From assembly GCF_041296385.1 (NCBI RefSeq), contig NC_091015.1:90814004-90878003 (forward strand): a stretch of DNA of 64,000 nt, given 5' to 3'. This document shows positions 33,340-45,993 of the stretch, one piece after another. Source of the DNA: Aphelocoma coerulescens. Taxonomy: Eukaryota; Chordata; Aves; Passeriformes; Corvidae. Within the stretch, counting starts at the first letter, position 1; each line of letters starts with the position of its first letter. The notes under the pieces were generated by a model that saw only the letters and a program-made list of their open reading frames with translations, did not search any database and had not been told where the DNA came from. The translations under genes and the position numbers were made by a program.

Positions 33340-33831
33340 ATGTCCAGCTGCTGCCAAGTCTCTGGCCACTGCTGGGCCGCTACTAGCAGGCATTCTGTGA
33401 CCATACCTGGCAGTGCTGGCCATGAAGTTTCTGTGGAAACAGAGCGTCCTGCAGCTGTATCGGACACGCCTGCACAGCCATCACAAAAATGCTTGCCCAA
33501 GACAGACATGCTATCAGAGGCGGCCGATCCACTCTTAAGCGTCATGCCTGGAAATAACGGTGGACCAGGAAGTCCTAATGTCGCCGCTGCCGCAGCAGCA
33601 GCAGACACGCCGCTATTACCGGAGCTGGAGCTGTCCCCAGGATGTAAACCAACAAAGGACACGAGAGAGACCAGAAGAGAGAGCCAGGGCCATCGCTCCC
33701 CTTCGGAACACCGCAATATCGTCACCGTCGCTACACTGCTGACAGCCCTGCCTGGACAGCACCACAACCAGACGCACTTGCACAAGCAAAAGCCTTGCAT
33801 GCCTTCTTCCATCAAGGTGTTTGAGCTCTAA
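33340..33831 (+). CDS. Candidate 163-codon ORF, unit 4
   Basis: Open. Met-to-Ile change at the ATGCC codon (residue 22). Acceptor AG absent. Confidence 0.25.
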   Translation: MSSCCQVSGHCWAATSRHSVTIPGSAGHEVSVETERPAAVSDTPAQPSQKCLPKTDMLSEAADPLLSVMPGNNGGPGSPNVAAAAAAADTPLLPELELSPGCKPTKDTRETRRESQGHRSPSEHRNIVTVATLLTALPGQHHNQTHLHKQKPCMPSSIKVFEL

Positions 33832-35099
33832 GTTTCCCATGTGTTACAATCCGGTTTAGACCCAGGGAAGCAAAGCAAGCTAAGTCTCTGAGCATAAACC
33901 AGAAAGAACTTAGAAGGTTCAAAATATCCCCAGAAATGAGATTAAAACCAAATGAGGTTAGATGTTGTTGCCAAAAAATGGGTGCATTTTATTTAATAGT
34001 AAAAGAGGGAAAGAGAAGGGAAGAGAAAAGAAAGAGAGAAAGAAACAGAAGTGTTCCTGGGGGGTGGGGGAACAGGGAGAGGTGACAGGGGTTAGGTGGA
34101 AGCATATCACCCATCCGAGGGTCCCAACGACGTCTCGTTGCTCCCCTCCATCCGGTCTGCTGGTGGTGAGGGTCCTCCGTTGCCGCTGTGGCCACGCCGC
34201 TACATGCTGCCACACCACATGCCGCCACACGCTGAAGAGTGCAGAATTCCAGGGATTAATATACACTTTGGGCCAGGTGGGAACGTCCACGTGTCTTTCT
34301 TGCAGGAGCCAGCTTGACACACTGTCCCTTGCAACACTGAGGGTGTGTTGCATCATCTCTGGTGCTCTGGTGCAGGGTCTGGGGGCCCCTTGGCGGGGGG
34401 CCCCTTTGATGGGCCATGTCACCCCCTTCTGCCGTGGATAAGCTTCCTCCCCCCTGGTGAGGACCCCTGAGCTGGGCTCCTCTGCACAGTGGAGGATGGG
34501 CAGTCACTGCACCTCTGACCACAGGCTTTTCCCAGATACCCAGAGCCTCTCCTCCCTCCACCCCTTTGAGGTTCGAGGCTCTCTGCAAGCCTGGCAGCTG
34601 ATAGCTCTGGGGCTGTGGTCCTCATCCTGGAGGTGTTAAGCCTGTGCTCAGTGAATGTCCCCAGCCCTGAGTTGTTGCTTTATCTTACCTTCATCAGCGA
34701 GCAGTGTCAGGCCTCAGTCAGGGCTCCATTTGGGCTGTGGTCTTCAGCTTTTGTAATACAGTTTTAAAAGTCCTTTAAGAAAATGTTTAAGTCATAAAAT
34801 ATAAGATTTCCGTCTCTGACACCGTGGTTCTAAAGTTTTCTGTTCCTAGAGTTAAGTTGTTAAGTTGTAACTTTTAAGTTAAGAAGCCTGCCAGGTACCA
34901 CTTTGAGAGTTTGTATCGCTGGTAATGCCATCTGACAGCTTTTGGATATGATTGTTACATCGCCAATGATACAATGGGATACATCTCTGGCTGAAAGGGC
35001 CTCGGCCTGTTGTACCGTGTTTGTAACCCTGTCTCCAAGGGCCCTGCAGACAGGATGACAGATGCTGCTTTTATATTTAAAAAAAAAAGGGGGAATTAT

Positions 35100-35443
35100 T
35101 GTGGTGGTCAGCAGCTGGCCTGAAGGCCTGACAATAAGAATTCATCCAATTTTATAACTCCATGTTTTATAACTGAAATAGTTAAGACAGAACTGAAATG
35201 ATAGGAGTACCCTGCCCAGTAGGTTATGCAATCTGACCAGTGCGGACTGTTGGAGAGCAGGCCCAGGCCGCTGGGGACGCAAGCAGCTGTGGGCTGGATG
35301 GCTGGGTGGCAACTGGTTCAGCCCATAGGGATCGACGGCGCACACCTTTAACTCTAGCTAAGGAAAGGAGGACTCCATAAAAGTTGGCTGCTGTGCATGA
35401 AGCCAGTGTGTCTTGTCGCTTGTCTGTCTCCAAAACTGCGACA
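35100..35443 (+). mobile_element. LTR 1, unit 5
   Basis: 344 bp, carries GCGCACACC. I see no difference from the unit 4 copy. Confidence 0.65.
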
Positions 35444-35649
35444 CTTAGCCACTGCAATATTTCTTTCTTTCTTTTTCTTGCAAGTTGTGCTGATTGTCTC
35501 TTGCCCATCACTGGACAGTCCTGAGAAGAGCCTCTCAGCTCCCTCGCCCTGCTGGCCAAATTCCTCCTAAGGCAGCCCAGGCAAGCTTTGCCCTGCGTCG
35601 CTGCAAGTGCACCTTGCTGTCTCACGTCCATCTTGTCAAGCGTGACCCC

Positions 35650-36581
35650 TGTTGGGGTTTTAAGAGATCTAGTTTTTTTTTTCTGTTAAAGGAATTTTCC
35701 CCCATTCTGTTACTAAGATACAAATCGCTGGGTGCTTAAGAGAAGACAAAAGACCTGGCTACTCTTTTCTTTCACCTGGATGTGGGGTCAGTTCGCTCTC
35801 GGCGGGCGTTCGGAGAGAGAAGCTGCAGAGAAAGGAGCTGCTGGTTCTTTTTCTTCGGCCTTTTTTTCTTTCTGCTGGAAACAACGCCGGGATCCCAAAG
35901 CTGTTTTCCCTGCCTCGCTGGAGGCTGGGCTGTGGCCACCCTGCCCCGCTGCCGCTTCGAGCCTTCGCCTCTGTGTAGCCATGCTCGCCCTGCCTGCCCG
36001 ACCTGCGGGCAGAACTCCGGGGGGTTCCCCATTTGGATACATCTCGTCTGTCCTCTGGGATCTGTGCTCGTCCCTGCCGCTCCAGCCCGCCGTTCCAGCC
36101 CACCGTTCCAGCCTCCTGTTCCCGAGAGTCCGGCTGGACACTGGGATCGGCTGCCCAGGGGTTTGTGAAGCCTTTGTTCCACCCTTCCCCGGGATCCCAG
36201 GGCACCAGTGCCGCGTGCTCCCCGAGCTCGCTCCGGAGCGCCCCCTGCAGCCGCGGGGGAGCCATCGCACCTGCCCTGCTCACCGGGAGCCGCCAGCGAT
36301 CCCTGCCGGCTGCGAGCGGAACTGCACCCGAGGGGAAAGGGCCTGACAGCCGAGAAGGCCGGGACTGGGTTTGTGTTTGCTGTTACTGCCATAGTTATTG
36401 GTGTTTGTTTGACCGGTTATATATATAATAGTAAAGAACTGTTATTCCTATTTTCCCACATCTTTGCCTAAAAGCCCTTGATTTCAAAAGTATAATAACT
36501 CAGAGGGAAAGGGGTTACAGCTGCCATTCCAAGGGAGGCTTCTGCCTTCCTTAGCAGACACCTGTCTTTCAAACCAAGACA
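35650..36581 (+). mobile_element. LTR 2, unit 5
   Basis: 932 bp; has the extra G (CGGCGGGCG). Right target copy ACCCA. Confidence 0.75.
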
Positions 36582-38659
36582 ACCCACCAATGGTTTTCCG
36601 CTAAGCTGCTGTTCCTTTGAGCAGCGCACAGCCTGAATTGGTGCATGGGGGAAGGCAAGGGGGGGAAGCACGGCAGGTTCTCTGTCCGCCTCTCCCCTTT
36701 AGGGCAGCGAGGGGGTTACCATGCTCCTCCATGTTGGGGGCACTTGCGGGGGGGGGAAGGGTCACCATCCTCCTCTCCCCTATGGGTGAGGGCTGGGTGT
36801 CTCCGTTCTCCTCTCCCCTATGGGGGACCGGGGAACCTTCATCCTCTCTCCCCTTTCGCATGGCTTGGGGGTCTCCATCCTCCTCCCATTTTGGATGGGG
36901 GGTGGGGAGGGCGGACTATGGGGGTCCCTAACTTTGGCCGAGGGGTGGGAGATTCTCCGTCCTCCTCTCTTTTGCGGGGGCCGGGGGCTTTGCCATTCTC
37001 ATCTCACCTTTGCGGTTGCCAGGAGGTCTCATCCTCCTCTTGCCTAGGGAGAGGGCTCAGGGCTCTCCATGCTCCTTTCCCCTGTCAGGGACCAGGGAAC
37101 CTCTGTCTTCGTCTCCCCTGTGGCAAAGCCAACCTTGTCTCCGTCCTCCTGTCTCGTGGGGAGGGCCGGGGCTTTGTGATTTGGTTGCATTTTCAGCCAT
37201 TTTATTTATTCATTTATTTATTTTAGGGGGTGTGCTCGAGGGGTCTCTGTCTCTCTCGCCCCGGGGGATGCTTGGCAGGGACTCTGGGGTGGGGGGGAAT
37301 GTCCCTGTCCCTCTCACCCTGCAGGATGATCAGGAGTTTGTCCATCCCACTTGCCTTTGCCGAGCCGGGGGTGGTCTCTGTCCCGCTGTGCTTCTGGGGG
37401 GGCCCTCTCTGTCCGTCTCTCTCCGATTTATGCCGGCGTTGTGTCTGTGCCACTCCGATTTAGGGGGGCAGGGGATAGTGGCTTCCCCCATGCCACTTTC
37501 GGGGCGGCCGGCACGGCCTCTCTTTCTTTCTTAGATTTGGGGGGGGAGGGGGTGGGGGCGGAGTGGGAGGGGGGCGGCGCAGGCTCTCCGAACCCCTCCA
37601 ATTTTGGGGTGCTGGCACGGGCTCCATCCTCCTTTGATTTGGGGGGGGGCGGGGGTAGCCTCTGCCCCCCTCCGATTTTGGGAGCACGGCACTGTGACCA
37701 TCCTCGCAGCTCCCGGCCCTTCTCTGTCCGACTTCCCACTGCCGGGCCGGGATTGCTGTCTGTCCCCCTCCGATTGGGGGGGCAAATGCAGGCTCCATCC
37801 TCCTCCTATATCGGGGGGCCCGGTGCGGGCTCCATCTCCCTGGTTTTTTGGGGGGCCCGGCACTCTCTCCTTCCCCCTCTGATTAGGGGGTCGGGGGGTG
37901 CTCTCCGTCCCCCTCCGATTTGGGGGGGGGGGGGGGGGGAGGGGCTCTTCGTTCCCCTTTAATTCGGGGCTGTCGACATGGCCTCGGTCCCCCTCCGATT
38001 CGGGGCGGCCGGCGCAGGGACCCGGCGGCCAGAAGGGGCTCCCCGGCTGTGAGACAGACGGGGCAGCGGGAAGAGCTGCCTGCAGCCTTTGAGCAGGGAA
38101 GAACAGCGGGATAGCCGTGCTTGGTCCGGACCTTCCCTCCTATTTTTTTTTTTTTTTTCTGGGGGCCAGGGGCTCTCTGTCTCAGCCCTGGGGTGACCGC
38201 CCCCAGCATCCCCCGGGCTGATAGGGACAGAGATCCCTCCACCCCCGATCATTCCCTGGCAGGAGAGGCCCGAAGTCCCCCCAGGATGGAGAGGGATGGA
38301 GACAGTCCCGGGCCATCCGTGCTCCTCACCCCGGCTGAGGCCGGGGGGGGGCTCCAGCCTCCACTCCCATGGGGAGGGAGGGGCTTTGGCATTTGTTTGC
38401 ATCACAAGCGACTCGCTGGGAAAGCAAAGATCAATCAAAGCATTTGATGTGATTTTTGCCAATTTTATTTTGTTTTATTTTTGGCAGGCTGCGGGTGGTG
38501 TCTGAACTCTTCTGATTTTGTCCCTCGTTGCCCCGGCGCTGCTGGGGCCCTACCTTTGCCGAGCCGGGGTTGCTGTCCCTCGTTGCCCCGGCGCTGCCGG
38601 GGCCCTACCTTTGCCGAGCCGGGGTTGCTGTCCCTCGTTGCCCCGGCAGTTGCCCGTCC

Positions 38660-38788
38660 CTACCTTTGCTGAGCCGGGGGTGCTGGTGCTCCCACTCCCA
38701 TTTGGAGGGGCCGGCGCAGGTACCCGAGAAGGGCGGCGGCGAGAAAAGGCGCAACGGCGGCGAGAAGCGGCGCAGCGGCGCGTCCCAT
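38660..38788 (-). CDS. Candidate small ORF or first exon, unit 5
   Basis: Open for 42 codons, with Met at codon 30 as in units 1 and 2. This again groups the second half of unit 5 with units 6 and 7. Confidence 0.3.
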   Translation of the reverse strand: MGRAAAPLLAAVAPFLAAALLGYLRRPLQMGVGAPAPPAQQR

Positions 38789-38966
38789 CTCCCTCCCAGC
38801 CACCCCCGCACACCCTCCCCTGCCCAGGGCTCCAGGGCCGCGGCGCTGAGGGCCGGGCCGCTCCCGGGGCTCCAGCGCTGGGGCTTCTGCTCTTCTCCGC
38901 CCGCTCCTCTCTGCTGCGGCCACCTCCGTGCCGGGACCGCAACTGAGGCCGCGCCACCGCCGCCGC

Positions 38967-39163
38967 CTTATATAGGCAGCCTAAGCCCTGCCCCCTGGGC
39001 GGAAGCCAATGGGAATCGAGCGCCAAGGTTCCGCATTGTGAGGAAACAGTGAGGGGCGAGGCCAGAACGTAGCGGAGCAATCGGATTGGTCGAGAGGCGG
39101 CGGGTCAATGACATCACACCTCGGGCATTACCAAAACTCAGCAAAAATGAAACCCTATAAAAT
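38967..39163. promoter_or_regulatory. Divergent promoter, unit 5
   Basis: Minus TATA 38967-38974, plus TATA 39156-39163. No change seen in the named elements. Confidence 0.6.
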
Positions 39164-40169
39164 AGAAAAATTAAATAAAAAACGCCACTGGAGTGTGGCA
39201 TTCAGCAGTGGCCGCTCTTGATTGGGGCCAGGTGCACCAGGGGATTTCTCCTCCGAAATATCCTGTGTGCCCAGGGCACCAAAGCTCCTGTTCACACGCT
39301 GTGGTTTGCATCCTTTTGCATTGATATCATTCATTTCAACGCTGCCCTTAACTCCCCGCTGGGTGCTGCAAAGAGAGGTCTCAGAGCTCCGACAGGCCTC
39401 GGCTCTCGAGCGGTTATTCGGAAGCGTTGTCACCCAAGAAGGACCCCACAGAACCGAGAGTCCATTGTGACACAGCAGGGCCTCGACAAAGCAGATATCA
39501 GCCAAGGCATTTCGTGAGCTGTTAAGTTTGACTTCTGCCACTTTTATTGTGTTCAGGCGCCCGGGGAATGCTCGAGGGGTCTCCGTCGCTCTCGCCCCAG
39601 GAAATACGTGTGGGGGCTGGGGGCCAGGGGGGCTCCATCCCTCTCAGCCCTGGGGTGACCGCCCCCAGCATCCCCTGGCGTGACAGGGACAGAGATCCCC
39701 CCACTCCCAATTGTTCCCCAACAGGAGAGGCCTGAAGGCCCCCCAGGAACCCCCCAGGATGGAGAGGGACGGAGACAGTCCCGGGCCATCCGTGCTCCTC
39801 ACCCCGGCTGAGGCCGGGGGGGCTCCAGCCTCCTCTCCCATGGGGAGGGAGGGGCTTTGGCATTTGTTTGCATCACAAGCGACTCGCTGGGAAAGCAAAG
39901 ATCAATCAAAGCATTTGATGTGATTTTTGCCAATTTTATTACTTTTTCCTTTGGCGGGCTGCGGGTGGTGTCCAAACTCTTCTGAGTTTGCCCCTCGTTG
40001 CCCCGGCGCTGCTGGGGCCCTACCTTTGGCTCCGGAAAGTGCTTCCACCGAGCCAAACAGGGGAGGTGTCCCACCCGGCCGCGCTGCCTTAAACAAGTGT
40101 CCTCCAGTCCCTCTGTGCACTGCCTCCCACAGCTGCAGAACAGCGCTTAGCACTGGCCACCGCAGGACC

Positions 40170-40661
40170 ATGTCCAGCTGCTGCCAAGTCTCTGGCCACT
40201 GCTGGGCCGCTACTAGCAGGCATTCTGTGACCATACCTGGCAGTGCTGGCCATGAAGTTTCTGTGGAAACAGAGCGTCCTGCAGCTGTATCGGACACGCC
40301 TGCACAGCCATCACAAAAATGCTTGCCCAAGACAGACATGCTATCAGAGGCGGCCGATCCACTCTTAAGTGTCATGCCTGGAAATAACGGTGGACCAGGA
40401 AGTCCTAATGTCGCCGCTGCCGCAGCAGCAGCAGACACGCCGCTATTACTGGAGCTGGAGCTGTCCCCAGGATGTAAACCAACAAAGGACACGAGAGAGA
40501 CCAGAAGAGAGAGCCAGGGCCATCGCTCCCCTTCGGAACACCGCAATATCGTCACCGTCGCTACACTGCTGACAGCCCTGCCTGGACAGCACCACAACCA
40601 GACGCACTTGCACAAGCAAAAGCCTTGCATGCCTTCTTCCATCAAGGTGTTTGAGCTCTAA
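40170..40661 (+). CDS. Candidate 163-codon ORF, unit 5
   Basis: Open. Pro-to-Leu change shared with units 6 and 7, plus a silent AGC-to-AGT change. Acceptor AG absent. Confidence 0.25.
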   Translation: MSSCCQVSGHCWAATSRHSVTIPGSAGHEVSVETERPAAVSDTPAQPSQKCLPKTDMLSEAADPLLSVMPGNNGGPGSPNVAAAAAAADTPLLLELELSPGCKPTKDTRETRRESQGHRSPSEHRNIVTVATLLTALPGQHHNQTHLHKQKPCMPSSIKVFEL

Positions 40662-41929
40662 GTTTCCCATGTGTTACAATCCGGTTTAGACCCAGGGAAG
40701 CAAAGCAAGCTAAGTCTCTGAGCATAAACCAGAAAGAACTTAGAAGGTTCAAAATATCCCCAGAAATGAGATTAAAACCAAATGAGGTTAGATGTTGTTG
40801 CCAAAAAATGGGTGCATTTTATTTAATAGTAAAAGAGGGAAAGAGAAGGGAAGAGAAAAGAAAGAGAGAAAGAAACAGAAGTGTTCCTGGGGGGTGGGGG
40901 AACAGGGAGAGGTGACAGGGGTTAGGTGGAAGCATATCACCCATCCGAGGGTCCCAACGACGTCTCGTTGCTCCCCTCCATCCGGTCTGCTGGTGGTGAG
41001 GGTCCTCCGTTGCCGCTGTGGCCACGCCGCTACATGCTGCCACACCACATGCCGCCACACGCTGAAGAGTGCAGAATTCCAGGGATTAATATACACTTTG
41101 GGCCAGGTGGGAACGTCCACGTGTCTTTCTTGCAGGAGCCAGCTTGACACACTGTCCCTTGCAACACTGAGGGTGTGTTGCATCATCTCTGGTGCTCTGG
41201 TGCAGGGTCTGGGGGCCAATTGGCGGGGGGCCTCTTTGATGGGCCATGTCACCCCCTTCTGCCGTGGATAAGCTTCCTCCCCCCTGGTGAGGACCCCTGA
41301 GCTGGGCTCCTCTGCACAGTGGAGGATGGGCAGTCACTGCACCTCTGACCACAGGCTTTTCCCAGATACCCAGAGCCTCTCCTCCCTCCACCCCTTTGAG
41401 GTTCGAGGCTCTCTGCAAGCCTGGCAGCTGATAGCTCTGGGGCTGTGGTCCTCATCCTGGAGGTGTTAAGCCTGTGCTCAGTGAATGTCCCCAGCCCTGA
41501 GTTGTTGCTTTATCTTACCTTCATCAGCGAGCAGTGTCAGGCCTCAGTCAGGGCTCCATTTGGGCTGTGGTCTTCAGCTTTTGTAATACAGTTTTAAAAG
41601 TCCTTTAAGAAAATGTTTAAGTCATAAAATATAAGATTTCCGTCTCTGACACCGTGGTTCTAAAGTTTTCTGTTCCTAGAGTTAAGTTGTTAAGTTGTAA
41701 CTTTTAAGTTAAGAAGCCTGCCAGGTACCACTTTGAGAGTTTGTATCGCTGGTAATGCCATCTGACAGCTTTTGGATATGATTGTTACATCGCCAATGAT
41801 ACAATGGGATACATCTCTGGCTGAAAGGGCCTCGGCCTGTTGTACCGTGTTTGTAACCCTGTCTCCAAGGGCCCTGCAGACAGGATGACAGATGCTGCTT
41901 TTATATTTAAAAAAAAAAGGGGGAATTAT

Positions 41930-42273
41930 TGTGGTGGTCAGCAGCTGGCCTGAAGGCCTGACAATAAGAATTCATCCAATTTTATAACTCCATGTTTTAT
42001 AACTGAAATAGTTAAGACAGAACTGAAATGATAGGAGTACCCTGCCCAGTAGGTTATGCAATCTGACCAGTGCGGACTGTTGGAGAGCAGGCCCAGGCCG
42101 CTGGGGACGCAAGCAGCTGTGGGCTGGATGGCTGGGTGGCAACTGGTTCAGCCCATAGGGATCGACGGCGCACACCTTTAACTCTAGCTAAGGAAAGGAG
42201 GACTCCATAAAAGTTGGCTGCTGTGCATGAAGCCAGTGTGTCTTGTCGCTTGTCTGTCTCCAAAACTGCGACA
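41930..42273 (+). mobile_element. LTR 1, unit 6
   Basis: 344 bp, carries GCGCACACC as in units 4, 5 and 9. Confidence 0.65.
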
Positions 42274-42479
42274 CTTAGCCACTGCAATATTTCTTTCTTT
42301 CTTTTTCTTGCAAGTTGTGCTGATTGTCTCTTGCCCATCACTGGACAGTCCTGAGAAGAGCCTCTCAGCTCCCTCGCCCTGCTGGCCAAATTCCTCCTAA
42401 GGCAGCCCAGGCAAGCTTTGCCCTGCGTCGCTGCAAGTGCACCTTGCTGTCTCACGTCCATCTTGTCAAGCGTGACCCC

Positions 42480-43411
42480 TGTTGGGGTTTTAAGAGATCT
42501 AGTTTTTTTTTTCTGTTAAAGGAATTTTCCCCCATTCTGTTACTAAGATACAAATCGCTGGGTGCTTAAGAGAAGACAAAAGACCTGGCTACTCTTTTCT
42601 TTCACCTGGATGTGGGGTCAGTTCGCTCTCGGCGGGCGTTCGGAGAGAGAAGCTGCAGAGAAAGGAGCTGCTGGTTCTTTTTCTTCGGCCTTTTTTTCTT
42701 TCTGCTGGAAACAACGCCGGGATCCCAAAGCTGTTTTCCCTGCCTCGCTGGAGGCTGGGCTGTGGCCACCCTGCCCCGCTGCCGCTTCGAGCCTTCGCCT
42801 CTGTGTAGCCATGCTCGCCCTGCCTGCCCGACCTGCGGGCAGAACTCCGGGGGGTTCCCCATTTGGATACATCTCGTCTGTCCTCTGGGATCTGTGCTCG
42901 TCCCTGCCGCTCCAGCCCGCCGTTCCAGCCCACCGTTCCAGCCTCCTGTTCCCGAGAGTCCGGCTGGACACTGGGATCGGCTGCCCAGGGGTTTGTGAAG
43001 CCTTTGTTCCACCCTTCCCCGGGATCCCAGGGCACCAGTGCCGCGTGCTCCCCGAGCTCGCTCCGGAGCGCCCCCTGCAGCCGCGGGGGAGCCATCGCAC
43101 CTGCCCTGCTCACCGGGAGCCGCCAGCGATCCCTGCCGGCTGCGAGCGGAACTGCACCCGAGGGGAAAGGGCCTGACAGCCGAGAAGGCCGGGACTGGGT
43201 TTGTGTTTGCTGTTACTGCCATAGTTATTGGTGTTTGTTTGACCGGTTATATATATAATAGTAAAGAACTGTTATTCCTATTTTCCCACATCTTTGCCTA
43301 AAAGCCCTTGATTTCAAAAGTATAATAACTCAGAGGGAAAGGGGTTACAGCTGCCATTCCAAGGGAGGCTTCTGCCTTCCTTAGCAGACACCTGTCTTTC
43401 AAACCAAGACA
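42480..43411 (+). mobile_element. LTR 2, unit 6
   Basis: 932 bp, with the extra G. No difference from unit 5 seen. Confidence 0.75.
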
Positions 43412-45489
43412 ACCCACCAATGGTTTTCCGCTAAGCTGCTGTTCCTTTGAGCAGCGCACAGCCTGAATTGGTGCATGGGGGAAGGCAAGGGGGGGAAGCA
43501 CGGCAGGTTCTCTGTCCGCCTCTCCCCTTTAGGGCAGCGAGGGGGTTACCATGCTCCTCCATGTTGGGGGCACTTGCGGGGGGGGGAAGGGTCACCATCC
43601 TCCTCTCCCCTATGGGTGAGGGCTGGGTGTCTCCGTTCTCCTCTCCCCTATGGGGGACCGGGGAACCTTCATCCTCTCTCCCCTTTCGCATGGCTTGGGG
43701 GTCTCCATCCTCCTCCCATTTTGGATGGGGGGTGGGGAGGGCGGACTATGGGGGTCCCTAACTTTGGCCGAGGGGTGGGAGATTCTCCGTCCTCCTCTCT
43801 TTTGCGGGGGCCGGGGGCTTTGCCATTCTCATCTCACCTTTGCGGTTGCCAGGAGGTCTCATCCTCCTCTTGCCTAGGGAGAGGGCTCAGGGCTCTCCAT
43901 GCTCCTTTCCCCTGTCAGGGACCAGGGAACCTCTGTCTTCGTCTCCCCTGTGGCAAAGCCAACCTTGTCTCCGTCCTCCTGTCTCGTGGGGAGGGCCGGG
44001 GCTTTGTGATTTGGTTGCATTTTCAGCCATTTTATTTATTCATTTATTTATTTTAGGGGGTGTGCTCGAGGGGTCTCTGTCTCTCTCGCCCCGGGGGATG
44101 CTTGGCAGGGACTCTGGGGTGGGGGGGAATGTCCCTGTCCCTCTCACCCTGCAGGATGATCAGGAGTTTGTCCATCCCACTTGCCTTTGCCGAGCCGGGG
44201 GTGGTCTCTGTCCCGCTGTGCTTCTGGGGGGGCCCTCTCTGTCCGTCTCTCTCCGATTTATGCCGGCGTTGTGTCTGTGCCACTCCGATTTAGGGGGGCA
44301 GGGGATAGTGGCTTCCCCCATGCCACTTTCGGGGCGGCCGGCATGGCCTCTCTTTCTTTCTTAGATTTGGGGGGGGAGGGGGTGGGGGCGGAGTGGGAGG
44401 GGGGCGGCGCAGGCTCTCCGAACCCCTCCAATTTTGGGGTGCTGGCACGGGCTCCATCCTCCTTTGATTTGGGGGGGGGCGGGGGTAGCCTCTGCCCCCC
44501 TCCGATTTTGGGAGCACGGCACTGTGACCATCCTCGCAGCTCCCGGCCCTTCTCTGTCCGACTTCCCACTGCCGGGCCGGGATTGCTGTCTGTCCCCCTC
44601 CGATTGGGGGGGCAAATGCAGGCTCCATCCTCCTCCTATATCGGGGGGCCCGGTGCGGGCTCCATCTCCCTGGTTTTTTGGGGGGCCCGGCACTCTCTCC
44701 TTCCCCCTCTGATTAGGGGGTCGGGGGGTGCTCTCCGTCCCCCTCCGATTTGGGGGGGGGGGGGGGGGGAGGGGCTCTTCGTTCCCCTTTAATTCGGGGC
44801 TGTCGACATGGCCTCGGTCCCCCTCCGATTCGGGGCGGCCGGCGCAGGGACCCGGCGGCCAGAAGGGGCTCCCCGGCTGTGAGACAGACGGGGCAGCGGG
44901 AAGAGCTGCCTGCAGCCTTTGAGCAGGGAAGAACAGCGGGATAGCCGTGCTTGGTCCGGACCTTCCCTCCTATTTTTTTTTTTTTTTTCTGGGGGCCAGG
45001 GGCTCTCTGTCTCAGCCCTGGGGTGACCGCCCCCAGCATCCCCCGGGCTGATAGGGACAGAGATCCCTCCACCCCCGATCATTCCCTGGCAGGAGAGGCC
45101 CGAAGTCCCCCCAGGATGGAGAGGGATGGAGACAGTCCCGGGCCATCCGTGCTCCTCACCCCGGCTGAGGCCGGGGGGGGGCTCCAGCCTCCACTCCCAT
45201 GGGGAGGGAGGGGCTTTGGCATTTGTTTGCATCACAAGCGACTCGCTGGGAAAGCAAAGATCAATCAAAGCATTTGATGTGATTTTTGCCAATTTTATTT
45301 TGTTTTATTTTTGGCAGGCTGCGGGTGGTGTCTGAACTCTTCTGATTTTGTCCCTCGTTGCCCCGGCGCTGCTGGGGCCCTACCTTTGCCGAGCCGGGGT
45401 TGCTGTCCCTCGTTGCCCCGGCGCTGCCGGGGCCCTACCTTTGCCGAGCCGGGGTTGCTGTCCCTCGTTGCCCCGGCAGTTGCCCGTCC

Positions 45490-45618
45490 CTACCTTTGCT
45501 GAGCCGGGGGTGCTGGTGCTCCCACTCCCATTTGGAGGGGCCGGCGCAGGTACCCGAGAAGGGCGGCGGCGAGAAAAGGCGCAACGGCGGCGAGAAGCGG
45601 CGCAGCGGCGCGTCCCAT
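45490..45618 (-). CDS. Candidate small ORF or first exon, unit 6
   Basis: Open for 42 codons, Met at codon 30, donor-like sequence intact. Confidence 0.3.
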   Translation of the reverse strand: MGRAAAPLLAAVAPFLAAALLGYLRRPLQMGVGAPAPPAQQR

Positions 45619-45796
45619 CTCCCTCCCAGCCACCCCCGCACACCCTCCCCTGCCCAGGGCTCCAGGGCCGCGGCGCTGAGGGCCGGGCCGCTCCCGGGGC
45701 TCCAGCGCTGGGGCTTCTGCTCTTCTCCGCCCGCTCCTCTCTGCTGCGGCCACCTCCGTGCCGGGACCGCAACTGAGGCCGCGCCACCGCCGCCGC

Positions 45797-45993
45797 CTTA
45801 TATAGGCAGCCTAAGCCCTGCCCCCTGGGCGGAAGCCAATGGGAATCGAGCGCCAAGGTTCCGCATTGTGAGGAAACAGTGAGGGGCGAGGCCAGAACGT
45901 AGCGGAGCAATCGGATTGGTCGAGAGGCGGCGGGTCAATGACATCACACCTCGGGCATTACCAAAACTCAGCAAAAATGAAACCCTATAAAAT
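45797..45993. promoter_or_regulatory. Divergent promoter, unit 6
   Basis: Minus TATA 45797-45804, plus TATA 45986-45993. Elements intact. Confidence 0.6.

Larger units (their letters stand above)
27026..33848. repeat. Macrosatellite unit 4 (6823 bp)
   Basis: Subtype B throughout. It has a private AATTCCAAGG variant at about 27421 and GACACTGTGG where units 5-9 have GACACCGTGG. It is the first unit with the ATGCC-to-ATACC change in the 163-codon ORF and with TTTATGCC in place of TTGATGCC at about 30599. Confidence 0.95.
33849..40678. repeat. Macrosatellite unit 5 (6830 bp)
   Basis: Subtype B. The first part matches unit 9 (CCCCTTGGCGG at about 34386). The second part matches units 6 and 7 (CCCTGGCAGG at about 38255; CCTCCACTCCC at about 38358; CTG in place of CCG in the 163-codon ORF). 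It retains a GAAGGG segment near 36757 that units 3, 4, 7 and 8 lack. Confidence 0.95.
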